A model generated the notes under the pieces. It saw only the letters and a list, made by a program, of their open reading frames with translations, made no database searches and was not told the origin of the DNA. Of a stretch of DNA of 26,500 nucleotides, positions 1 to 7,673 are shown piece by piece. Within the stretch, counting starts at the first letter, position 1; the number at the start of each line of letters is the position of its first letter. The translations under genes and the position numbers were made by a program. Source of the DNA: Prorocentrum cordatum (Eukaryota; Sar; Dinophyceae; Prorocentrales; Prorocentraceae). The stretch is from contig CAUYUJ010017847.1 in the NCBI GenBank assembly GCA_963575745.1, forward strand, positions 126,001 to 152,500, written 5' to 3'.

Positions 1-158
1 CCTCCCATCCACCATTAAATCTTTGATGGTATGTCTGACCTGTCGTTTTGTTGGGGGACATCTGCACATAATCCTATCACATCGATAACTCCTGCGTAAA
101 CGATTGGCCTCATTCTTTCACCTCCTCAACCTCTCACTCTCCTCCTTCGGACACTTCT

Positions 159-601
159 TTACCTCCTTCTTGGCCCTAGTGAGCTGCGCCGGCCTAGACT
201 AGACGGCTCCTTTGGTCTCCCCGCCCTCTTGGTGGAGAAGTCCACCGCAGGCGACGCATACGCCTCCAGCATAGTACTCTGCAAGCACTCTGGACATAGC
301 ACAGACGGACACCTCGAACGAGCGAAGGCCGCACCGCCTAGATTCATATCCACATGCTCATCAGCCCAAGTCGTACACTTGTATCCGACTGGGACGGCCT
401 AAACTTCTGACCTGGCTGGGGGTCAGGGCGACGAACAATCACTTTCCAGGGATCTGATAATCTACTGACCTGCTTACCACCCCTCTTGAAACACCACCTC
501 ACCTCGAGATCCAAGAACTGCCAACGATAACGGACGAGTAGGTAATCCAGGACCCTCTTCGAAGTCAGAAACTTGTTGATCCCAGCTCGATCGGGTACCT
601 T
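159..601 (-). other. Weak coding-like stretch, minus strand, two frames
   Basis: I do not recognise this. Read on the minus strand, one frame is open from about 601 to 347 and contains a basic and aromatic stretch (VRYRWQFLDLEVRW, then DPWKVIVRRPDPQPGQKF). A neighbouring frame is open from before 353 to 159 and contains a possible Cys cluster (CPSVLCPEC) and then a Lys/Arg-rich end. The composition looks more protein-like than the flanking repeats, and the two pieces could be one reading frame joined by a single indel near 385-400. The upstream end runs straight into the repeat that begins at about 583, so any gene here is truncated or interrupted by it. It could equally be chance. Confidence 0.22.
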
Positions 602-2670
602 TTACTGCCAAAAAGCAGGCAGGCGGGATCGGCTGTCTCAAGTCATCTTGATACGCGCTCTCGGTATATTGGACTCAACTCGAGATACAGGACAGCTACA
701 GAGCTGGTAAGCACACCTTATCGGTTCAGAATGATCAGGCGCGTTTGCTTGTTCCTTCCAGAGGTGTGAACTCGGTCTGCTAGCCGAGCTAGGTCCGCAA
801 CTATTCGTATTATTCGGGTCATCTAGACAGGCGCTCTCGGTTTTCTGTAATTTACTCGAGCTATAGGACAGCTAAAGAGCTGATGCTTACAGGAACCGAT
901 TCGGAATAATGAGGCGCGCTCCTCAGTTAAATTCAGAGCTCTGAACTCGGTCTGCTGCCCGAGCTAGGTCTGCGAAGCTATTTGTATTGTTCGAGTCATA
1001 TTGAGAGGTGCTGTCGGTTTTCTGCACTCAACTCGGGCTGTAGGGGGGCTACAGGGCTGATATTGACAGGAATCGATTCGGAGACATCAGGCGCGTCCGC
1101 CTGTCGCATTCTCGGTCTGCTACTCGAGCTAGGTTCGCGACACTATTCGTATTGTTCGAGCCCTCTTGAGAGATGCTGTCGATTTTCTGCATTCAACTCG
1201 GGCTGTAGGCGGCTATAGGGATGGTAGTCACAGGAATCGATTCGGAGACATCAGGCGCGTCTGCCTGTCGAATCCAGAGCTCTGAACTCGGTCTGATACT
1301 CGAGCTAGGTTTGCCAAACTATTCGTACTGTTCGAGTCATCTTGAGAGGTGCTGTCGATTTTCGCACGTAATTCGGGCTGTAGGAGAGCCACAGAGCTCG
1401 AACAGAAGACAATTCAGAAGCATCGGGGGCATTCTGTGGGCTCTATTCGTTCTCTACATTTTTTTCGACATTATATATTATCAGGAAGCTGTGCGAGTCC
1501 CCCGGCGGTAAGGAAGGTTGACGGTTGTTTACCGCCGGCGCCCAGTTCCGGGGCACTGGAGAGCTAGTTGGCAAGAAAAATCGCGACGGGCCTTTTACTG
1601 ACTTTTGGTCGGTTGAAAATTTTGTTCTCGAAATTCAACAATTCGTATGAGCTCTAGTATTTTTTCCCGTGATATTCGATCTTATTCCCGGTTCGCCATC
1701 TTAGTATCAGGTCGATCGGGCAGATATTTCTGCCAAAAAGCACTGCGGCGGGATCGGCCGTTTCGGGTCATCAACTCGAGCTATAGGACAGCTACAGAGC
1801 TGATACTTACAGGAACGGATTCGGAATAATGAGGCGCGCTTATCTGTTGAAGCGAGAGATCTGAACTTGGCCTGCTGCTCGAGGGTCCGCGAAACTTTCT
1901 GTACTTGTCGAGTCATCTTGAGAGGTGCTGTCGGTTTTCTGCACTTAACTCGGGCTGTAGGGGTGCTATAGTGCTGATAATTACAGGAATCGATTCGGAG
2001 AGATCAGGCGCGTCCGCCTGTCGCATGCAGAGATCTGAACTCGGTCTGCTACTCGAGCTAGGCGAAACTATTCGTATTGTTCGAGTCATCTTGAGAGGTG
2101 CTGTCGATTTTCTGCACTTAACTCGCTCTGTAGGGCGGCTGTAGGGCTGATGATCACATGACTCGATTCGGAGACATCAGGCGCGTCCGTCTGTCGCATT
2201 CAGAGGTGCGAACTCGGTCTGCTACTCGAGCTAGATTCACGAAACTATTCGTATTGTCCGAGTCATCTTGAGAGATGCTGTCGGTTTTTGCAAGTAACTC
2301 GGGCTGTAAAAGATCTACAGAGCTGATGCGAACTCATTGTGCGCGCTCGTCTATTGCATCCAGAGGTCTGAACTGGTTTTGCTACTCGGGCTAGTCGCAA
2401 AACTATTCGTATTCTTCAGTTTCCTTGGCAGATGTTGTCCCTTTTCTGTATTGAACTCGGGCTGTGGGAGAGCTACGAGCTGGTACGCACAGAAAACGAT
2501 CCAGGCATCAGGGGCGTTCGGCTGTTGCATTAAGAGGTCTGAAATCGCGGCTGAAAAACTATTCGTTCTCTACCATTGTTTTGACATCATACATGGTCAG
2601 GGAGCTCTACGAGTCCCCCGGCGGTAAGAAAGGTTGACGGACTACCGCCGGCGCCCAGTTGGACCACCCG
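583..2670 (+). repeat. ~175-bp imperfect tandem repeat in two higher-order blocks
   Basis: The landmark ACTCGGGCTGTAG (or ACTCGAGCTATAG) recurs at about 678, 854, 1031, 1196, 1371, then 1774, 1948, 2121, 2297 and 2455, a spacing of mostly 165-177 bp. Each unit also carries CTCGGTCTGCTACTCGAGCTAG, ACTATTCGTATTGTTCGAG and GAATCGATTCGGA. The two runs of five units form blocks of about 1.1 kb. Each block opens with a GATCGGG...CTGCCAAAAAGCA...GGCGGGATCGG segment (about 588 and 1713) and closes with a CGAGTCCCCCGGCGGTAAG...ACCGCCGGCGCCCAGTT segment (about 1490-1545 and 2610-2660). Short plus-strand ORFs inside are by-products of the repeat. The element class is unknown: satellite, or terminal region of a large transposon. 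Confidence 0.85.
1502..1538. other. Hairpin: CCGGCGGTAA / TTACCGCCGG
   Basis: A perfect 10-bp inverted repeat (1502-1511 and 1529-1538) surrounds GGTTGACGGTT at the end of the first repeat block. A second copy with a 9-bp stem lies at 2618-2626 / 2643-2651. Related but imperfect forms occur at about 2953-2975, 3390-3413, 5270-5315 (reverse orientation) and 7803-7830. Confidence 0.7.
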
Positions 2671-2965
2671 GTTTGGGCGGACAAAGTGTTAAGTGCTGGT
2701 CGGTTTTCGAAAGATTCGAGAGATATTTGACCATTTATTTCGAGAAAGCAGATTTTTCGCACCTGTAGTGGGTTATGCCGCGTCTGCCAGTTAAACTCTC
2801 AGGTCCGTAGGTGCAGTACTACTATCGAAACACTTGGAGCAACCGACTTTGGATGAAAACGGACAAATCGTTATTTTTCGAGTTTTTGGGATCTCGCTTC
2901 AGAAGCTTCCTTCATGTGTTCGGAGGAGCGCTCTGCAAGAGAAGAGCTCTACGAGGTGCCCGGCG
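2430..2965 (+). repeat. Left arm of a ~3-kb inverted-repeat structure (inner part)
   Basis: This stretch is collinear, in reverse complement, with parts of 4625-5830. Matching landmarks include the GGGCTGTGGGAGAGCTAC segment (2458), AAACTATTCGTTCTCT (about 2556), GAGTCCCCCGGCGGTAAG (2611), the GGCGGACAAAGTGTTAAG...GGTCGG segment (about 2676-2705), TTTTTCGCACCTGTAG (2752), GTAGGTGCAGTACTACTATCGAAACACTTGG (about 2809-2838) and GAGCTCTACGAGGTGCCCGG (2942). Similarity is clear but diverged, with indels. The arm probably continues outward through the 175-bp array. No gene is evident in it. Confidence 0.7.
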
Positions 2966-3135
2966 GTGACCTGGTTGACTTCCAGATGGTATCTGCCACC
3001 AAGCGCCACTGTTACAGATACGGAACTATCAGCGGCGGAGCGCATATGCGATGTGCTCCCACAGGTTGTGCAGACCTTCTTTGATCATTCGCAGTGATAA
3101 GTCACACATTGTTCCATCTTTATCTGTGTCCTTGT

Positions 3136-3282
3136 TTATTCCAACAGCTTCGCTGTTCATTTACTCATTCGTTTGTCTTTTGTGTGCTTTGCGTTTGATT
3201 GTGTCATTGCGGGCATGTGATTCTCTTTATTCCAACAGCTTCGCTGCGTGGTATTTTATTCCAACAGCTTCGCTGCGTGGTA
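3136..3282 (+). repeat. Three copies of a CAGC-TTC-GCTG hairpin motif
   Basis: The motif TATTCCAACAGCTTCGCTG occurs at about 3136-3155, 3229-3246 and 3257-3275. The last two are in tandem with a spacing of about 29 bp and share the 3' extension CGTGGTAT. The core AACAGC-TTC-GCTGTT is a perfect 6-bp stem with a 3-nt loop in the first copy and a 4-bp stem in the others. The sequence between and around them (2970-3340) holds no convincing gene. Confidence 0.75.
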
Positions 3283-3339
3283 TAAGAGCTGACTGCTTGC
3301 GTGATAAATAAGAGGCTCTGTTTCGCCTGATACTTTGTT

Positions 3340-3420
3340 GGACCTGGCCTTAGTGGCCAAGACGGTCCCAGCAAAGACGCAAAGACGCAAAAAGACCTGG
3401 TTGACGGTTTACCGCCGGTT
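3340..3420 (+). repeat. Composite repeat module with GGTTGACGGTTTACCGCCGG
   Basis: The segment GGACCTGGCCT...GGCCAA...AGACGCAAAGACGCA...GACCTGGTTGACGG is matched, spaced similarly, by 7748-7830. In both places it follows the CAGCTTCGCTG hairpins. The pair therefore looks like two copies of one dispersed element. I see no RNA polymerase III promoter in it that would make it a clear SINE. Confidence 0.55.
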
Positions 3421-3440
3421 CCCCGTATATCTACTTTTGT

Positions 3441-4336
3441 TTATTCGTTCAGTTTCATCCTTGTCATATGCATTTCTTTCCCCCCCTGAAGTGTTCCAAT
3501 CATATTCGATATCAGTTGTGACGCACCCGCCCAGGGTATCATTTGATTCCCCCGATTTACTTGGTTTGACCAATCTCCAACCCACCCTTTGAGTTCAAGA
3601 TAGGTTGGCGTAAACTGGCTCGGTCGCTCTTGTTGCACTCGAGGGGCCGAACCTATACCTCCACCAGAGGACCCGCCAGGACCCACACTTGTCGAAACCG
3701 ATGCGGCAGGATATCCAGCCAATATTTGTTTAACCTGTTTCTCCAGAATCTCTGTCCGTGCATCTGATTTGTCCATGCGCTCCGTATGCAACTTAAGTGT
3801 GTCATCAACTCTTTTAATGTCCGTCTTCGTCGATTGAACAACATGGACGAGATCCTCATGTGCGTCCTCCGTTTTCCAAACATGTTTCATCATCATCTGT
3901 TTGAAAGGATCCTGGTCCTGTGCTAACGTCAAATTCTCTCCTGCTCGATCTCTGGGCCACGTGCACATTTAGATCGAATCTTACTATCTCCCGTCATTTC
4001 GGAATCTACCGCTGCAGCAACATGAGTCATCTTCTCAAGAATGTTACCCTCCAGACCGTATTTATCTAACCAATTCTTATCGTCCTCTCGTTGACGCTTG
4101 TTTGATGCAGCCTCAAGTGCCTGCAAGGCTTCCCGATCCCAAGGTTGGTATTCCTCAAGATAATCGAAGTTGACCCTATCGTCCTGATAATCCTCAGTGG
4201 GTATGTCCAGATTCTTCTGACGACGCAACCACTCCTCAGTACTTTTACCCCAATGTTCGAGACCTATTTCTCTTCTCAAAGCCAGCTGGGCCAGGGCTGT
4301 CGTACGACATTGTGTCAACAACAATGCAGCACACAA
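3441..4336 (-). pseudogene. Split coiled-coil ORF, LINE ORF1-like (uncertain)
   Basis: Two overlapping minus-strand frames, 4336-3929 (about 135 codons) and 3968-3441 (about 175 codons), look like one protein of about 300 residues broken by a frameshift in their 40-bp overlap. The first part is acidic and hydrophilic (EEWLRRQKNLDIPTEDY, REDDKNWLDKYGLEGNI). The second has a heptad-like helix (TDIKRVDDTLKLHTERM...EILEKQVKQI), a Gly/Ser linker and a C-terminal motif PTYLELKGWVGDWS. A coiled coil followed by a small conserved C-terminal region is the layout of many LINE ORF1 proteins, and a LINE tail lies nearby at 5724-7382, but in the opposite orientation, so they are not simply two ORFs of one copy. 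The extreme 5' end uses no ATG and lies in a 92-bp duplication, so the true start is not known. Assignment to ORF1 is inference. Confidence 0.4.
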
Positions 4337-4500
4337 GAAACTGCCACAATATCAATAAGAAGAATACTCGTGCAATACACAGAGAGGTAATGTATGCAGA
4401 CAGACAATAAAGAACAGTGCAGCACAGAAGAAACTATCTCAATACCACGAAGAAGAATTCGGCGTACAATACACAATATGTATTGTAAGCAGACAAAAAG
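4323..4500. repeat. 92-bp tandem duplication next to the split ORF
   Basis: Two diverged copies begin at 4323 (AATGCAGCACACAAGAAACT) and 4415 (AGTGCAGCACAGAAGAAACT). Both continue through a GAAGAAT...CAATACAC core and end with GCAGACA near 4405 and 4495. On the minus strand they lie at and just upstream of the 5' end of the ORF at 3441-4336, a position comparable with monomer repeats in some LINE 5' regions. The 4500-4625 stretch that follows shows no gene. Confidence 0.65.
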
Positions 4501-4624
4501 CCTCGGGGGATCTAAGGATCGCCCAGGCCTCGCGGCCTTTCGTCCAGTCTAACTCCCCGAGGCGAAGGCCCGCTAGAACGTCTGGAGGTTACCCAGGCAG
4601 AGACGTTCTTGAGCCGAGACGTTT

Positions 4625-5830
4625 TTGAGCCGGGAACCTCGTAGAGCTCCTTCCACGCGTCAGAGTGCTCAGAATCGAAAGAGAGAGCTCCTGGAAGCAT
4701 TTCTCGTAAAAGGCAAAATTGATTTCTCCATGTCATGAAGTTAGTTCAGCCAAGTGTTTTGATAGTAAAAGTGCACCTACAGAGCTCATATTAAGAAGCA
4801 GAGGCTCTCATAGTCGTTCACAGGTGCGAAGAATCTGGTTCAACATGAATTGTCAAATATCTTTCAAATCTTAGCAAAGCCGACCAAAAGTTGTCACATT
4901 GTCCGCCCGGGCCGGGTCGGCCAACTAGCTCCACCCCGCGCCGGAATTCATGTTGAAGACCTCCACGAGGTACAACGCCTGTCAAGATGACTCGAAACAG
5001 CCGATCCCGCCGGACTTTTTGGCAGTAACAGGTACCCGATCGACCTGAGATCAAGACGGCGAGCGGGAATAAGATCGGATATGACGGGCAAAATACTAGA
5101 GCCCAAACGAATTTTTGAAGTTCGAGAACAAAATTTTCAACCGAAGGTCAGCAAAAAGTCCGTCGATATTTCTCTTGCCAACTAGCTCTCCAGCGCGTTC
5201 GAATTACTCTTAAGCTTCGAGCAACTAGCCCAGGGAAGCTCTACGAGTTACTAGCTGCACCCCGCGCCGGAACTGGGCGCCGGGGGTAAACCGTCAACCT
5301 GTCTTACCTCCGGGGGACTCGTAGAGCTTCCTGACCACATTTTATGTCCAAAGAATTAGCAGAGAACGAATAGTTTTTCAGCCCGAGCGCTGATAGCAGA
5401 CTGATCTCAGGCGTCTAGTGATATCCCATTGCTGCGCTGAACAGTTCTATAGCTCATCTGCAGCGTGTAGAAAATACCATTACGGAGAAAATAGCAGAGT
5501 ACGAATCCGTGTTTGGCGTCTGCGCTCACAGCAGACCCAAACCAAGCGTCTAGATGCTTCGCGCTTCGTGATGTCCTTCTGATTGTTCGACCGAAGAGCT
5601 CTCGATCTGCACTGCAGCTCGAGTTCAGCGAAGAAATTCACCCTCACTTGGAAAAAAAAATCGGTCGAATACGAATAGTTTTGTGAACCCAGCTCGGGTA
5701 GCAGACCGAGTTCAGACCTCTCGATGCAACAGACGAACGCTCCCAATGCTTCTGCATCAGTTTCTGTGCGCATCAGCTCTGTAGCTCTCCTACAGCCCGA
5801 ATTCAATACAAAAAATGGACAACATCCCAT
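4625..5830 (-). repeat. Right arm of the inverted-repeat structure
   Basis: The reverse complement of this interval is collinear with segments of 583-2965. From 5830 inward it carries GGGCTGTAGGAGAGCTACAG, AACTATTCGTATTCG, a CTATTCGTTCTCT segment, GAGTCCCCCGGAGGTAAG, GAGAGCTAGTTGGCAAGA, AAAATTTTGTTCTCGAA, a GGTCGATCGGGTACCTGTTACTGCC segment, GGCGGGATCGG, GCGGACAATGTG and GTAGGTGCACTTTTACTATC. Small ORFs inside it (for example 4512-4736 and 4818-5054) are parts of the repeat and are not supported as genes. The arm ends at about 5830, where unique LINE-like sequence begins. Confidence 0.75.
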
Positions 5831-7382
5831 GGGCCGAAAGCTTGCGCGGCATGATGCCCGAGTTCGCTCCTGCTTCCTCTACGGTGTTAAGGGTACCACA
5901 TGTGATGCGACTAGTTTGACGATGATTCACCAGGAGGAGGGGAAGCTTCTCTCGGCGATGTGTCGTCGACGTAAGAGGGTGAAAGAGACGTGGGGTGACT
6001 ATTGGAGTTCTCGGATCAGGCAAGCACGTATGTTGATGCTCAATTCTTCTCGTCCTTCACTTGTGCAGCTTACCTTGTATCGGCAGTGGTTGTTTGCGAA
6101 GCATGTTGTATGCACGGCTTTCGGTAATCTTGCTCAGCCTGATCGTGATGACCTCAGCCAAGGGATCTTATCTCGTGAACCTGAGTTGCCTCATGTACTG
6201 TGTGACTCGCCTGTCCCTCCTACCCCTGCTCCCGTGCCAAATCGTCGGAAGTTGATCTCAGATATGTATCGTAACGTTCGCCCGAGTCGGGAGGACCCGT
6301 CCCAGACGTCGTCGCAGCCTGTCTCGGAGCCACCTCGTAAACGAGCACGTCAGAATTTTACGCATAAGTGGGCCGCACCGTCCATGCAGAGCGCACTGTG
6401 TATGTTGCATGCGTCTGGGGAGTACACCGCACATCGTGATGCCATGGTACGCGCAGCTGGTCCTCGTGGTCGTGCTCTTTCATGTCGGCGTCCGCATGGA
6501 GTTATGCAGAGTCTGCAGCCTTGGTTCACTGTGTTTGAGGTCTCTCAGGGGCCTCATTGGGATCAGAGCATGTGTTGGACGGATATAGGTTGGAGGACCT
6601 TCTTAGTGGACACGCTGCAGCAGCTAAATTTACCCAAGATATGGGAATTCTGCGTGATAGAAGATGCTATTTCAGGTACCCGCTGGAAGGATGAGGAGGA
6701 GAACGATACGGGGGCTCAACAACAACGGGAAAACGATCGTGTTGCCAAAAGGATTGCTATTCTGTATCATGACGAAACTAACTGGAGGATTAATCTTGGA
6801 TTGCTGGCTGTGGAAATGAGGGGGGATAGTCAGTGTGTAACACGTTGGCTGACGGGAAAATACAGATGCTTGAATGAAGTTTACAGCCAAACAGTAGCTG
6901 CCATGCACAATGCACTGTATTCCGCGTGTAAGCAGTTCCAGATCTACAATCCTGAGGCGGGCCGTGATATTTGGAAATGGGTATATCGGGAGGGGAACAC
7001 AGAGGCGGACCACGAGACACATGTGGCCAGAGAGAGGCTGATTGCATCAGATGTGCGGTGGGATCTCAATACACTTTCTTCGATTCGTTCTGGTCACTAT
7101 AGTGTACACGCGGTGAGAGGCTCTTTTGTTGGTGGCAGATGTGAGTTAGGCACATCATGCGGTTGGGTGATTGACATTTTTATCTCTGCTAATTTGCCTC
7201 CTGCTTCCCTCCCCCCTGGTCTCTCTTCCAAGCGTTGGCATCTCGGCGTTGCCAGGCGTGCTTTGTGCTCCCCTCCCACTGTATTGTCACCCAGGCGGAA
7301 CTTGCTGCTTCTGAGAGTGTATTGTCGGGAGTTGTTGATTTGTGCACACATGTATGTGGATAGCTGGCTTTTGTATTTATGA
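5724..7382 (+). CDS. LINE retrotransposon C-terminal region with RNase H-like domain (5'-truncated)
   Basis: This uninterrupted 552-codon ORF looks like the part of a dinoflagellate LINE polyprotein downstream of the reverse transcriptase. Codons 1-35 are encoded by the inverted repeat arm, so native sequence probably begins at or after the Met at codon 36 (5829), and the copy is 5'-truncated. Residues 79-98 (RRRKRVKETWGDYW) and 110-130 resemble the post-RT linker of such elements. Residues 268-300 (WFTVFEV...WRTFLVDTL) fit the next conserved block. Residues 367-440 look like the distal half of an RNase H fold: GDS at 367-369 and WVYREGNTEAD ending at 429 supply the expected acidic residues. 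Residues 464-483 (RGSFVGG...CGWVI) resemble the start of a second RNase H unit whose first catalytic Asp would be Val469; the ORF then loses similarity. No RT catalytic motif is present. The family call rests on remembered patterns. The ORF cannot code for an autonomous element. Confidence 0.55.
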   Translation: MQQTNAPNASASVSVRISSVALLQPEFNTKNGQHPMGRKLARHDARVRSCFLYGVKGTTCDATSLTMIHQEEGKLLSAMCRRRKRVKETWGDYWSSRIRQARMLMLNSSRPSLVQLTLYRQWLFAKHVVCTAFGNLAQPDRDDLSQGILSREPELPHVLCDSPVPPTPAPVPNRRKLISDMYRNVRPSREDPSQTSSQPVSEPPRKRARQNFTHKWAAPSMQSALCMLHASGEYTAHRDAMVRAAGPRGRALSCRRPHGVMQSLQPWFTVFEVSQGPHWDQSMCWTDIGWRTFLVDTLQQLNLPKIWEFCVIEDAISGTRWKDEEENDTGAQQQRENDRVAKRIAILYHDETNWRINLGLLAVEMRGDSQCVTRWLTGKYRCLNEVYSQTVAAMHNALYSACKQFQIYNPEAGRDIWKWVYREGNTEADHETHVARERLIASDVRWDLNTLSSIRSGHYSVHAVRGSFVGGRCELGTSCGWVIDIFISANLPPASLPPGLSSKRWHLGVARRALCSPPTVLSPRRNLLLLRVYCRELLICAHMYVDSWLLYL

Positions 7383-7670
7383 CGGAGTGCCGCGGGCGTG
7401 CATCGCGTCATGCGCATCGCACCCCGTGAACCACATTGTTCTGTGCCCAAATGGCGTGTGCAGATTTATGCTTATTTTGGCACGAAAATTGCACATGGCA
7501 TTTTCGCACGTTTAGATTTTGTTTTACAATAGATTTGTTTGGCCAGCGCCGAAGTCCGTCATAATTCATTCTGCCTCGGGATCGTTCCACGGCTTTCTTT
7601 AGCAGCTTGATTGGGCAACTTTGTGCCATGGCGGTCGTAATTGTCCGACATATTTGTCGATAGCACACTT
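7383..7670. other. Interval without a gene, downstream of the LINE ORF
   Basis: The AT content rises and short runs such as GCACGAAAATTGCACATGGC and TTTTCGCACG appear. It may be the 3' untranslated end of the LINE copy. No poly(A) tail, target-site duplication or ORF of interest was seen. Confidence 0.3.
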
Positions 7671-7673
7671 CTC

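Noticed and set aside
982-2627. Small plus-strand proteins repeated through the 175-bp array
   Set aside because: They follow the repeat unit, are short and change frame between units.
3340-3420. SINE with a polymerase III A box (TGGCCTTAGTGG)
   Set aside because: The spacing of conserved A-box positions is wrong and no B box follows at the expected distance.
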